64,000 nucleotides of DNA from Mycobacterium sp. URHB0044 (GCF_000620625.1 NZ_JIAW01000012.1:175543-239542); one strand, 5' to 3'. Positions 1 through 8,136 are shown, numbered from the stretch's first letter. The notes: generated from the letters alone by a model not told the origin. A program made the numbers and translations.

Positions 1-1452
1 CTCGGGTGCGGGTGCCACCAGCGGAAGCAGGACGATGAACTTGGTGTGCCCGGGCTCGGACTCGACCCGCAGATCGCCGTGGTGCTTCTCCACGATGATG
101 CGACGGGCCAGGTCCAGGCCAAGACCGGTGCCCTCGCCGAACGGCTTCGTGGTGAAGAACGGGTTGAAGATGCTGCCGACGACGTCATCGGGGATGCCGG
201 GACCGTCGTCGCAGATCTCGACGCGGATCATGTCTTCGTTTTCTCGCATCGTGCGCAAGGTGAGCGTGCCGCGGCCGTTCATCGCCTGAATCGCATTGTC
301 GATGATGTTGGTCCAGACCTGATTGAGATCGCCTGGGTAGCAGAGCAATTCAGGCAGCGACTTGTCCATCTCCTTGATGAGTTTGACCGCGCCGTCCTTG
401 CCGAACTTCTCGCCGAACATCATCACCGTGCTGCGCAGCAATTCGTGGACGTCGGCGCTCTGATACTCCGCGCGGTCCATCTGTGAGTACTGCTTCGCTC
501 CGGCGAGCAGGGCCGAGATTCGCTTGCTGGCCTCCGCGATCTGGTTCATCAAAAGTTCGGTCTCGATGGTGTACCTCAGCCAGCCGAGAGCGCCCTGCAA
601 CGAGGCGGTGGCGTCGACTTCATCGACCGATGCCGACACTCTTTCCAGCCAGTCGATGTCCAGGCCGGCGTCGACGAACGTCGGTGCGTAGTCCCACGCA
701 TAGTTGATGCCGTGGTCTTCGAGCCATTCGCCGATCTTCTCCTCGCGGTCGGAGGCTTCCAGCGCGGTCAACTCGACGTTCTTGGACTTGGCGACCTGCT
801 CGGCGACTTCGTCTTGGATGTTCACCATGACGCGTAGGGCCTCGGGAGTGAACTTGCCGTCGGCGAGCATCGCCAGTTTGTGGCGCATCCCGACCGTCTT
901 CTCGCGGAGATCCGAAACCGCGCGAGCGGTGGCGGCGGCCGGGTTGTTCAATTGGTGCGTCAGACCGGCCGACAACTGGCCGAGCGCAAGCAGCTTCTCG
1001 CGCTGGCCGATGATGTCCCGTGCTCGCCGGCTGCCGACCATGTGTCCCTCGAGCAGATGCACCGCCATCGGGAACTCGGCCTTCATGAAGCGGGCGAACG
1101 CCTCGGCGTCCAGCACGAAGAACCGGGACGGCTTGGTCACGCGCACCGATGCCGAGTAGACGCTCTCCGCGCCCGGTATGTACGCGGACCATGCGCCGCA
1201 GTACACGCCGCGCTGCGACGTGCGCCCGGTTTCGATGTCGACGCCGCCCGACCGTTGGGACATCACCAGTTCGCCCTCGATGAGGACGTAGAAGCAGGTG
1301 GCAGGCTCGCCTTCGATGACGACGGGGCCCGGCTCGAAGGTCTGGATATGCCCGTTTTCGCAGAGAACCGCCAGCTGCTCGTCGGTCAGCGCCTCGAACA
1401 GGAACAGGGTTCGCAGTTCACTCGGCAGACATCTGTCTTTGGGCTCATCCAT
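1..1452 (-). CDS. Sensor histidine kinase with N-terminal cyclic-nucleotide-binding domain (3' end outside window)
   Basis: Reading the minus strand from ATG at 1452 gives 484 uninterrupted residues to the window edge, so the C-terminus is missing. Residues about 10-135 look like a Crp-type cNMP-binding beta-barrel. The H-box is THQLNNPAAA, with His166 as the likely phosphorylated residue. The C-terminal part shows HATPase_c boxes: DNAIQAM (N), DDGPGIPDD (G1) and GTGLGLDLA (G2). No transmembrane segment is seen, so it is probably cytosolic. It lies 14 bases after the receiver/reductase fusion gene on the same strand, so the two probably form one operon and a signalling pair. The ligand of the cNMP-like domain cannot be read from sequence. 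Confidence 0.85.
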   Translation of the reverse strand, partial: MDEPKDRCLPSELRTLFLFEALTDEQLAVLCENGHIQTFEPGPVVIEGEPATCFYVLIEGELVMSQRSGGVDIETGRTSQRGVYCGAWSAYIPGAESVYSASVRVTKPSRFFVLDAEAFARFMKAEFPMAVHLLEGHMVGSRRARDIIGQREKLLALGQLSAGLTHQLNNPAAATARAVSDLREKTVGMRHKLAMLADGKFTPEALRVMVNIQDEVAEQVAKSKNVELTALEASDREEKIGEWLEDHGINYAWDYAPTFVDAGLDIDWLERVSASVDEVDATASLQGALGWLRYTIETELLMNQIAEASKRISALLAGAKQYSQMDRAEYQSADVHELLRSTVMMFGEKFGKDGAVKLIKEMDKSLPELLCYPGDLNQVWTNIIDNAIQAMNGRGTLTLRTMRENEDMIRVEICDDGPGIPDDVVGSIFNPFFTTKPFGEGTGLGLDLARRIIVEKHHGDLRVESEPGHTKFIVLLPLVAPAPE

Positions 1453-1466
1453 CACTAAGCTTCTCT

Positions 1467-3131
1467 CTACGACTCCGCCAGGTAGCGGTGTACCAACATC
1501 ACTGCCATCGACCCTTCGCCGACGGCAGCTGCCACTCGTTTGGCGGATTCGGCACGCACGTCCCCTGCAACAAACACACCCGGCACACTTGTTTCCAAGT
1601 GGTGTGGCGGGCGGTCCAGAGTCCAGCCACACACGTCACGCAGATCCGGTCCGGACAGGATGAAGCCGTGGTCGTCGCGCGCGACCACGCCGTCGAGCCA
1701 GTCGGTGCGCGGTTCGGCGCCGATGAAGATGAACATGCGGCCGCAGTTGAACTCTTCACGCTGGCCGGTCTGCCTGTTCTCCAGGCAGACGCCCTCCAGG
1801 CGGCCGTTGCCCTTGACGGCGTGCACCACCGTGTTCGGCATTTCCTTGATCTTGTCGTTGGCCCGGATCTGTTGGATCAGGTAGTGCGACATCGAGTCCT
1901 CGAGCGTGCGGCGGCTGACGATGGTCACCGACTTGGCCGATCGGGACAGGTACATCGCGGCCTGACCGGCCGAGTTGGCCCCTCCGATGACGTACACCTC
2001 GTCGTCGTCGCAGTCCGACGCCACCGAGGTGGTCGCGCCGTAGTAGACGCCGGCCCCGGTCAACCCGGCACAGCCTTCGGCGGTGAGTTCGCGGTACTCG
2101 ACGCCCATCGCGAGGATTACCGCGCGTGCCCCGATGGCCCGACCGTCCGACAGATGCACCGTCCTGGCCGCTCCGTCGATGTCGATGCCCGTCACTTCTG
2201 CGGCGGTGATGAGCTCGGCCTCGAACTTCTCGGCCTGCCGACGGGCACGCTCGGCCAGCTGCGAACCCGACAGACCGTCGGGGAAGCCCAGGTAGTTCTC
2301 GATGCGGGAACTCTGTCCGGCCTGTCCGCCGGTGGCGGTGCGTTCGATGAGCACCGTCTTGAGGCCCTCGGACGCGCCGTACACAGCCGCGGCCAGCCCG
2401 GCCGGGCCGCCGCCGATGACCACCAGCTCGTAGAAGTCGTCGGCAGGCGTGGTGGTCAGCCCGAGGGTTGCCGCCAGCTCGGCGTCGGTGGGAGCGACGA
2501 GTGTCTCGCCCTGTTCGGTGATCACCACCGGCAGCGTCATCTCGTCCAGCCCGGCGGCCTCGAGCAGCTGCTTGCCCTTTGGTTCGTCGGCGCGGAACCA
2601 CGTGTAGAAGAGCCTGTTGCGGGCCAGGAACTCGCGCACCTCCGAGGATCTGGCGTTCCACGGATGGCCGATGATCTTGGTGTGCGGGATGACCCGGTCA
2701 CCCGCTGAGCGCCACGCGTCGAGCAGGGCGTCGATGACCGGATAGAGCTTCTCCTCCGGCGGATCCCACGGCTTGAGGAGGTAGTGGTCGAGGTCGACGA
2801 CGTTGATGGCGTCGATTGCGGCGTGGGTGTCGGCGTAGGCCGTCAGCAGCACTCGGCGAGCCAACGGGTAGAGGTCCATCGCCTCTTCGAGGAACTCGAT
2901 GCCGCTCATTTGCGGCATCCGGTAGTCGGCGACGAAGACTGCGACGGTGTCGCCGCGTAGCTTGAGTTCGGCGAGCGTTTCCAGGGCGTCCGGGCCGGAC
3001 TCGGCGCGGACGATGCGGTAGTGCTCGCCGTAGTGTCGACGGAGGTCACGTGCGACGGCGCGGGAGACGGCGGGATCGTCGTCGACCGTGAGAATCACGG
3101 GTTTGCGGGGCTGGGGAGCGGGTCCAGTCAT
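1467..3131 (-). CDS. Response-regulator receiver fused to a thioredoxin-reductase-like FAD oxidoreductase
   Basis: The product has 554 residues. Residues 1-130 are a receiver domain with acidic residues Asp17-19, phosphoacceptor Asp69 (VADYRMP), Thr97 and Lys120. Residues about 145-215 resemble a glutaredoxin-like fold without a CxxC. From about residue 230 there is a thioredoxin-reductase fold with the FAD motif GGGPAGLAAA, the NAD(P)H motif VIGGANSAGQAA and a C-terminal GVFVAGDVR. Where thioredoxin reductase has the redox pair CATC, this protein reads GATT (residues 365-368), so canonical disulfide chemistry is not expected. The receiver probably couples phosphorylation by the downstream kinase to the flavoprotein. 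The gene is divergent from infA. ATG start at 3131. Confidence 0.88.
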   Translation of the reverse strand: MTGPAPQPRKPVILTVDDDPAVSRAVARDLRRHYGEHYRIVRAESGPDALETLAELKLRGDTVAVFVADYRMPQMSGIEFLEEAMDLYPLARRVLLTAYADTHAAIDAINVVDLDHYLLKPWDPPEEKLYPVIDALLDAWRSAGDRVIPHTKIIGHPWNARSSEVREFLARNRLFYTWFRADEPKGKQLLEAAGLDEMTLPVVITEQGETLVAPTDAELAATLGLTTTPADDFYELVVIGGGPAGLAAAVYGASEGLKTVLIERTATGGQAGQSSRIENYLGFPDGLSGSQLAERARRQAEKFEAELITAAEVTGIDIDGAARTVHLSDGRAIGARAVILAMGVEYRELTAEGCAGLTGAGVYYGATTSVASDCDDDEVYVIGGANSAGQAAMYLSRSAKSVTIVSRRTLEDSMSHYLIQQIRANDKIKEMPNTVVHAVKGNGRLEGVCLENRQTGQREEFNCGRMFIFIGAEPRTDWLDGVVARDDHGFILSGPDLRDVCGWTLDRPPHHLETSVPGVFVAGDVRAESAKRVAAAVGEGSMAVMLVHRYLAES

Positions 3132-3415
3132 CGCTTGTAAGTATGCGCTGGTTGTCCAGCGGATATCCGCCCAGTGGTCGCGCTCTGAGCGAACGCTGGA
3201 GGCGGTGTCTCAGCGATTTTGGGGAGCGCGGATCAGCGAGTAGTATTGACCAACGGTGCGGCTTCCGTGCCGGCTACTTGCGTGCCCTGTCCTGGAGATA
3301 CTGGAATTTTCCTAATCCGGCTCACGTTTTAAGTCGGATCGAAGGCTGCGCCGGTACGGGCGTGGTCGATACGAAACGTCGATACGAAACGAAAAGCTAA
3401 GGATCGCCAGACAGT
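3132..3415. promoter_or_regulatory. Intergenic leader/promoter region between the reductase fusion and infA
   Basis: These 284 bases carry no convincing gene; short frames here have no mycobacterial protein features. They must hold the divergent promoters for the minus-strand two-component operon and for infA. The infA-proximal part is AT-richer than its surroundings. A purine-rich AAGCTAAGGA stretch lies 15-25 bases before the infA ATG and may act as its ribosome-binding site. Confidence 0.5.
3365..3390 (+). repeat. Perfect 13-bp tandem direct repeat upstream of infA
   Basis: GTCGATACGAAAC occurs at 3365-3377 and again at 3378-3390 with no spacer, followed by a third partial GAAA. It lies in the infA 5' untranslated region. 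It could be a recent small duplication or a paired protein-binding site. Confidence 0.8.
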
Positions 3416-3637
3416 ATGGCCAAGAAAGACGGTGCGATCGAGGTCGAGGGTCGCGTGGTCGAGCCCCTGCCCAATGCGATGTTCCGCATTGAGCTGGAGA
3501 ACGGTCACAAGGTTCTCGCCCACATCAGCGGCAAGATGCGGCAGCACTACATCCGCATTCTGCCCGAGGACCGGGTCGTCGTGGAGCTCTCTCCATATGA
3601 CCTGTCCCGGGGCCGCATCGTGTACCGGTACAAGTAA
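3416..3637 (+). CDS. infA: Translation initiation factor IF-1
   Basis: The 73-residue product is a single S1/OB-fold domain that starts [20 protein letters not shown] and ends with the family-typical [11 protein letters not shown]-1 occupies the ribosomal A site of the 30S subunit and assists IF-2 and IF-3 during initiation. The length matches mycobacterial IF-1. It is the first gene of the rpmJ-rpsM-rpsK-rpsD-rpoA-rplQ block, as in other actinobacteria. Confidence 0.97.
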
Positions 3638-3722
3638 CCCGCGTCCGAACACACACCACCTACGAGACCGGAGACGAGCGTTCGCGCGAGTCCCCGACAA
3701 GACCTAGAAGGATCGAACTGCC

Positions 3723-3836
3723 GTGAAGGTGAACCCGAGCGTAAAGCCGATCTGCGACAAGTGCAGGGTGATCCGCCGGCATGGGCGGGTCATGGTGATC
3801 TGCTCTGATCCGCGTCACAAGCAGCGTCAGGGCTGA
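3723..3836 (+). CDS. rpmJ: 50S ribosomal protein L36 (bL36)
   Basis: This is a 37-residue protein from a GTG start at 3723, beginning [14 protein letters not shown] and ending DPRHKQRQG. Cys11, Cys14, Cys27 and the His in PRHKQ form the zinc-ribbon ligand set, so this is the zinc-binding (C+) form of L36. It is short and GTG-started, so it is easily missed in gene calls. It lies 85 bases after infA and before rpsM, the conserved position. A GAAGGATCG ribosome-binding site precedes it. Confidence 0.95.
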
Positions 3837-3892
3837 GTCCTGGCCCAGCGCCAGACGCACGTCACAACTGAATGATGACCTCCCAGTACCAC

Positions 3893-3956
3893 TGAGCAGA
3901 TTGGCTGCTCATCACGCCCGGCACGGAGGCCGGGCCCCAGCGCAGTCCTAAAGGAC
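3893..3956 (+). promoter_or_regulatory. Structured leader between rpmJ and rpsM (three successive hairpins)
   Basis: The 176-base rpmJ-rpsM gap holds TGAGCAG/CTGCTCA (3893-3911, 5-base loop), GCCCGGC/GCCGGGC (3916-3935, 6-base loop) and GTCC/GGAC (3945-3956). No T-tract follows, so these are not classic terminators. Ribosomal-protein operons are often autoregulated by binding to such leaders, but which protein would bind here is unknown. Confidence 0.5.
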
Positions 3957-4012
3957 CAGCAGGGAACGGACTGGGAACAGACCTCCGCATAGAAGAAGGA
4001 ACACTCTGCCTA

Positions 4013-4387
4013 ATGGCACGTCTAATGGGCGTTGACCTCCCGCGCGACAAGCGCATGGAGATCGCGCTGACCTACATCTACGGCATCGGCCGTACCCGCT
4101 CCCAGGAAATTCTGGCGGCGACCAGCATCGACCGCGACCTGCGCACCAAGGACCTCACCGACGACCAGGTGGCGCAGCTCCGCGAATTCATCGAGGGCAA
4201 CCTCAAGGTGGAGGGTGATCTGCGCCGCGAGGTGCAGGCCGACATCCGACGCAAGATCGAGATCGGCTGCTACCAGGGTCTGCGGCATCGCCGTGGCCTT
4301 CCCGTGCGTGGCCAGCGGACGAAGACCAACGCGCGCACCCGCAAGGGCCCGAAGCGCACCATCGCCGGCAAGAAGAAGGCCAGGTAA
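4013..4387 (+). CDS. rpsM: 30S ribosomal protein S13 (uS13)
   Basis: The 124-residue protein has the family start MARLMGVDLPRDKRMEIALTYIYGIG, the helix-two-turns-helix segment around GIGRTRSQEIL, and the basic tail VRGQRTKTNARTRKGPKR that reaches the decoding region. It is a 30S head protein that contacts P-site tRNA and 50S bridges. The next gene, rpsK, starts 6 bases after its stop, which indicates translational coupling. Confidence 0.97.
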   Translation: MARLMGVDLPRDKRMEIALTYIYGIGRTRSQEILAATSIDRDLRTKDLTDDQVAQLREFIEGNLKVEGDLRREVQADIRRKIEIGCYQGLRHRRGLPVRGQRTKTNARTRKGPKRTIAGKKKAR

Positions 4388-4393
4388 CCCCGG

Positions 4394-4810
4394 ATGGCAC
4401 AAGCGAAGAAGGGCGGCACCGCCGCCAAGAAGGGTCAGAAGACCCGCCGCAGGGAAAAGAAGAACGTCCCGCACGGCGCCGCGCACATCAAGAGCACGTT
4501 CAACAACACGATCGTCTCGATCACCGATCCGCAGGGCAACGTCATCGCCTGGGCATCCTCGGGCCACGTCGGCTTCAAGGGTTCGCGCAAGTCGACGCCG
4601 TTCGCCGCGCAGCTGGCCGCCGAGAACGCAGCCCGCAAGGCGCAGGAGCACGGTGTCAAGAAGGTCGACGTGTTCGTGAAGGGCCCGGGTTCGGGCCGCG
4701 AGACCGCCATCCGGTCACTCCAAGCCGCCGGCCTCGAGGTTGGCGCAATTTCCGATGTCACCCCGCAGCCGCACAACGGCTGCCGTCCGCCCAAGCGGCG
4801 CCGGGTCTAG
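4394..4810 (+). CDS. rpsK: 30S ribosomal protein S11 (uS11)
   Basis: The 138-residue product has a lysine-rich N-terminus, the core segment AAHIKSTFNNTIVSITD and the conserved C-terminus PHNGCRPPKRRRV. S11 sits on the 30S platform near the Shine-Dalgarno/anti-Shine-Dalgarno helix. It lies between rpsM (6-base gap) and rpsD (17-base gap). Confidence 0.97.
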   Translation: MAQAKKGGTAAKKGQKTRRREKKNVPHGAAHIKSTFNNTIVSITDPQGNVIAWASSGHVGFKGSRKSTPFAAQLAAENAARKAQEHGVKKVDVFVKGPGSGRETAIRSLQAAGLEVGAISDVTPQPHNGCRPPKRRRV

Positions 4811-4827
4811 AAGGGATCTAGAGACTC

Positions 4828-5433
4828 ATGGCTCGTTACACCGGACCAGTCACCCGCAAGTCGCGCCGCCTCGGCGTCGACCTCGTTGGTGGAGATCAGT
4901 CCTTCGAGAAGCGCCCCTACCCGCCCGGCCAGCACGGCCGCGCGCGGATCAAGGAGAGCGAGTACCGCACGCAGCTGCAGGAGAAGCAGAAGGCCCGCTT
5001 CACCTACGGCGTGATGGAGAAGCAGTTCCGTCGCTACTACGAAGAGGCCAACCGCCACGCGGGCAAGACCGGCGAGAACCTGCTGCAGATCCTGGAGAGC
5101 CGGCTGGACAACGTCGTGTACCGCGCCGGGCTCGCCCGCACGCGTCGCATGGCCCGCCAGCTGGTCAGCCACGGCCACTTCACCGTCAATGGCGTCAAGG
5201 TCGACATCCCGAGCTACCGGGTGTCGCAGTACGACATCATCGACATCCGCGAGAAGTCGCTGAACACGCTGCCCTTCGAACTGGCACGGCAGACCGCGGG
5301 CGATCGCCCGATCCCGGGCTGGCTGCAAGTCGTCGGCGAGCGCCAGCGCATCCTCATCCACCAGCTGCCGGAGCGCGCACAGATCCAGGTGCCGCTCGCC
5401 GAGCAGCTGATCGTCGAGTTCTACTCGAAGTAG
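4828..5433 (+). CDS. rpsD: 30S ribosomal protein S4 (uS4)
   Basis: The 201-residue protein starts MARYTGPVTRKSRRLGVDLVG and contains an S4 RNA-binding domain from about residue 91 (SRLDNVVYRAGLARTRRMARQLVSHGH). The N-terminus has no cysteine cluster, so this is the zinc-free form. It is a primary 16S rRNA binder in 30S assembly and in other bacteria acts as an operon repressor. An AAGGGATC ribosome-binding site precedes the ATG. Confidence 0.97.
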   Translation: MARYTGPVTRKSRRLGVDLVGGDQSFEKRPYPPGQHGRARIKESEYRTQLQEKQKARFTYGVMEKQFRRYYEEANRHAGKTGENLLQILESRLDNVVYRAGLARTRRMARQLVSHGHFTVNGVKVDIPSYRVSQYDIIDIREKSLNTLPFELARQTAGDRPIPGWLQVVGERQRILIHQLPERAQIQVPLAEQLIVEFYSK

Positions 5434-5439
5434 CAGTAC

Positions 5440-5470
5440 CCCTGCCCCCGTACAGATTGCGGGGGCAGGG
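5440..5470 (+). terminator. Strong hairpin between rpsD and rpoA (attenuator or processing site)
   Basis: CCCTGCCCCCG at 5440-5450 pairs perfectly with CGGGGGCAGGG at 5460-5470, an 11-bp GC-rich stem with a 9-base loop. It is followed by TCACCAAA, not a T-run. It lies inside the ribosomal-protein/rpoA operon, so partial termination or RNA processing that sets the rpoA/rplQ level is more likely than full termination. Confidence 0.7.
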
Positions 5471-5519
5471 TCACCAAACCGGCATCAAATAGCGGGTGCC
5501 GAGAAGGAGATGGAAAAAA

Positions 5520-6572
5520 ATGCTGATCTCTCAGCGACCCACACTGGCCGAGGAAAACCTCGCCGACAACCGTTCCAAGTTCGTCATCGAGCCCTTGGAG
5601 CCGGGATTCGGTTACACCCTGGCCAACTCGCTTCGGCGCACGCTGCTGTCGTCCATTCCGGGCGCGGCGGTCACCAGCATCCGCATCGACGGCGTGCTGC
5701 ACGAGTTCACGACCGTCCCCGGGGTGAAGGAAGACGTCACCGACATCATCCTGAACCTCAAGGGCCTGGTCGTGTCATCCGAGGAGGACGAGCCCGTCAC
5801 CATGTACCTGCGCAAGCAGGGCCCGGGTGCGGTCACCGCGGGTGACATCGTGCCGCCTGCCGGCGTCACCGTGCACAACCCCGACATGCACATCGCCACC
5901 CTGAACGACAAGGGCAAGCTCGAGGTCGAGCTGGTCGTCGAGCGTGGCCGTGGTTACGTTCCCGCCGTGCAGAACAAGGCGTCGGGCGCCGAGATCGGCC
6001 GCATCCCAGTCGATTCCATCTACTCGCCGGTCCTCAAGGTCACCTACAAGGTGGAGGCAACCCGCGTCGAGCAGCGCACCGACTTCGACAAGCTGATCCT
6101 CGACGTCGAGACCAAGAACTCGATCACCCCGCGTGATGCGCTGGCCTCGGCTGGCAAGACGCTGGTCGAATTGTTCGGTCTGGCACGGGAACTCAACGTC
6201 GAGGCCGAGGGCATCGAGATCGGGCCGTCGCCGGCGGAGGCCGATCACATCGCCAGCTTCGCGCTGCCGATCGATGACCTGGAGCTCACCGTCCGGTCGT
6301 ACAACTGCCTCAAGCGCGAGGGTGTCCACACGGTCGGCGAGCTGGTCTCGCGCACGGAGTCCGATCTGCTGGACATCCGCAACTTCGGCCAGAAGTCCAT
6401 CGACGAGGTGAAGATCAAGCTGCACCAGCTGGGTCTCTCGCTGAAGGACAGCCCGGCCACGTTCGACCCGTCCGAGGTTGCCGGCTATGACGTCGCCACC
6501 GGTACTTGGAACAGCGACGCCAGCTACGACCTGGACACCGACCAGGACTTCACCGAAACCGAAGAGCTCTAA
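5520..6572 (+). CDS. rpoA: DNA-directed RNA polymerase alpha subunit
   Basis: The 350-residue product starts MLISQRPTLAEENLADNRSK. The start at 5520 is chosen because AAGGAG (5504-5509) lies 10 bases upstream and it matches the family N-terminus; an in-frame GTG at 5496 would add 8 atypical residues. The N-terminal domain (about 1-230) carries assembly segments such as GFGYTLANSLRRTLLSSIPG. The C-terminal domain (about 250-320) has NFGQKSIDEVKIKLHQLGL, used for contacts with UP elements and activators. An acidic tail follows. Confidence 0.97.
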   Translation: MLISQRPTLAEENLADNRSKFVIEPLEPGFGYTLANSLRRTLLSSIPGAAVTSIRIDGVLHEFTTVPGVKEDVTDIILNLKGLVVSSEEDEPVTMYLRKQGPGAVTAGDIVPPAGVTVHNPDMHIATLNDKGKLEVELVVERGRGYVPAVQNKASGAEIGRIPVDSIYSPVLKVTYKVEATRVEQRTDFDKLILDVETKNSITPRDALASAGKTLVELFGLARELNVEAEGIEIGPSPAEADHIASFALPIDDLELTVRSYNCLKREGVHTVGELVSRTESDLLDIRNFGQKSIDEVKIKLHQLGLSLKDSPATFDPSEVAGYDVATGTWNSDASYDLDTDQDFTETEEL

Positions 6573-6584
6573 CAAAACCCCGTC

Positions 6585-6610
6585 CCGGTCCTACCTGATA
6601 CGGGGACCGG
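6585..6610 (+). terminator. Hairpin between rpoA and rplQ
   Basis: CCGGTCC (6585-6591) pairs with GGACCGG (6604-6610) across a 12-base loop, just before the rplQ ribosome-binding site (GAGGAG, 6618-6623). There is no T-tract. It may be an intra-operon attenuator or an RNA-stability element. Confidence 0.45.
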
Positions 6611-6632
6611 CCCCACTGAGGAGATAGTCGCA

Positions 6633-7226
6633 ATGCCCAAGCCCACGAAGGGTGCCCGTCTCGGCGGGTCGTCCTCGCACCAGAAGGCGCTCCTGGCCAA
6701 CCTGGCCACGTCGCTGTTCGAGCACGGCCGCATCAAGACGACCGAGCCCAAGGCGCGGGCGTTGCGCCCCTACGCGGAGAAGCTCATCACCCACGCCAAG
6801 AAGGGCACGCTGCACAACCGGCGTGAGGTGATGAAGAAGATCCGCGACAAGGACGTGGTGCACACGCTGTTCGCCGAGATCGGGCCGTTCTTCGCCGATC
6901 GCGCCGGCGGCTACACCCGCATCATCAAGGTGGAGCCGCGCAAGGGCGACAACGCCCCGATGGCCGTCATCGAACTGGTTCGGGAGAAGACCGTCACCTC
7001 GGAGGCCGATCGCGCCCGCCGGGTTTCGGCTTCCCAGTCCGCTCCCGTTGCGGCGGCAACAGCCCCGCAGGCCGCAGTCGAGCCCGAGGCCGCTGTCGGC
7101 CCCGAGACCGATGAGGTCGTGGAGGACGCCAAGGTCGAGGACGAGGCCGTTGCCGACGCCGAGACCGCCGAAGCCGAAGACGCCGTCGAGGACGCCAAGG
7201 ACGAGGCTGACGACGCCAAGTCCTGA
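6633..7226 (+). CDS. rplQ: 50S ribosomal protein L17 (bL17) with long acidic C-terminal extension
   Basis: The 197-residue product has a core of about 120 residues starting MPKPTKGARLGGSSSHQKAL, with the family segments LFEHGRIKTTEPKAR and GYTRIIKVEPRKGD. After about residue 130 there is an Ala/Glu/Asp/Val-rich tail (VEDAKVEDEAVADAET...) that is not part of the canonical L17 fold. Such tails are known in mycobacterial L17. L17 sits near the polypeptide exit tunnel. A perfect hairpin follows the stop. Confidence 0.96.
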   Translation: MPKPTKGARLGGSSSHQKALLANLATSLFEHGRIKTTEPKARALRPYAEKLITHAKKGTLHNRREVMKKIRDKDVVHTLFAEIGPFFADRAGGYTRIIKVEPRKGDNAPMAVIELVREKTVTSEADRARRVSASQSAPVAAATAPQAAVEPEAAVGPETDEVVEDAKVEDEAVADAETAEAEDAVEDAKDEADDAKS

Positions 7227-7237
7227 CGACACCGTGA

Positions 7238-7271
7238 ACGTGCCCGCCATCGAGTCAGATGGCGGGCACGT
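7238..7271 (+). terminator. Perfect 13-bp hairpin after rplQ, overlapping the truA start codon
   Basis: ACGTGCCCGCCAT at 7238-7250 pairs exactly with ATGGCGGGCACGT at 7259-7271 across an 8-base loop (CGAGTCAG). It follows the rplQ stop by 12 bases and looks like the terminator of the ribosomal operon, without a strong U-tract. Its 3' arm includes the likely truA GTG start at 7270. Confidence 0.75.
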
Positions 7272-8136
7272 GTCGTTATCCCCGGCTACCGTTCGGCTTC
7301 GACTCGACATCGCCTACGACGGAACCGGTTTCGCAGGTTGGGCCACCCAGGCCGGGCAACGGACCGTTGCCGGTGTCCTGGACGACGCGCTGTCCACGAT
7401 GTTGCGCACCCCGGTCGTGCTGCGCGCAGCCGGCCGGACCGACACCGGCGTGCACGCCACGGGCCAGGTGGCGCACTGCGACGTGCCCGCCGACGCGCTC
7501 GTGCACGTGCAGCCACGCACCCCACGCCACGGGGAACCGGAGTTCCTCCCACTGGTACGTCGGCTCGCGCGGTTCTTGCCGGAGGAGATCCGGGTGTTCG
7601 ACGTCGTCCGTGCGCCAACGGGTTTCGACGCCAGGTTCTCGGCGTTGCGGCGGCACTACGAGTACCGGCTGTCGACGGCCCCGTACGGGGTGGAACCGCA
7701 ACGGGCCCGCTTCGTCACACCGTGGCCGCGCACGCTCGACGTCGATGCGATGGCCGTCGCATCGCGAAATCTCTTGGGGTTACGCGACTTCGCCGCCTTC
7801 TGCCGGCATCGTGAGGGTGCCACCACGATCCGCGACCTGCAGCGGCTGGACTGGACGCGCGACGGCTACCTGATCACCGCACACGTCACCGCCGACGCCT
7901 TCTGCTGGTCGATGGTCAGGTCGCTCATCGGGGCGCTGCTGGCGGTGGGGGAGGGCCGACGCGAATCTGGTTGGTGTGCCCAGCTGTTGACGGCCACCCG
8001 GCGATCGAGCGACTTCACCGCCGCGCCCGCCCGCGGGCTGACGTTGGTCGGCGTCGACTATCCAGCCGACGATCAGTTGGAGTCGCGGATCACGATCACC
8101 CGCGACCTTCGTTCGGCCGACGAGATCGGCCGGTAA
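7270..8136 (+). CDS. truA: tRNA pseudouridine(38-40) synthase
   Basis: The 288-residue product carries the TruA motif RAAGRTDTGVHA with catalytic Asp58, and FAAFCRHREGATTIRDL. GTG 7270 gives MSLSPATVRLRLDIAYDG, which resembles the recalled N-terminus of mycobacterial TruA (MSL...VRLRLDIAYDG). An in-frame GTG at 7234 would put 12 extra residues inside the terminator stem. TruA isomerises uridines 38-40 in the anticodon arm of tRNAs. Its stop codon abuts the stop of the convergent cutinase gene with no spacer. Confidence 0.93.
   Translation: MSLSPATVRLRLDIAYDGTGFAGWATQAGQRTVAGVLDDALSTMLRTPVVLRAAGRTDTGVHATGQVAHCDVPADALVHVQPRTPRHGEPEFLPLVRRLARFLPEEIRVFDVVRAPTGFDARFSALRRHYEYRLSTAPYGVEPQRARFVTPWPRTLDVDAMAVASRNLLGLRDFAAFCRHREGATTIRDLQRLDWTRDGYLITAHVTADAFCWSMVRSLIGALLAVGEGRRESGWCAQLLTATRRSSDFTAAPARGLTLVGVDYPADDQLESRITITRDLRSADEIGR

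Noticed and set aside
1488..2708. A 406-residue plus-strand frame opposite the reductase fusion gene.
   Set aside because: It is an antisense shadow of a high-GC gene; the minus-strand product has clear receiver and FAD motifs.
3143..3400. An 85-residue frame in the infA leader.
   Set aside because: Composition and codon use are not mycobacterial-like, and the tandem repeat sits in its 3' part; treated as non-coding leader.
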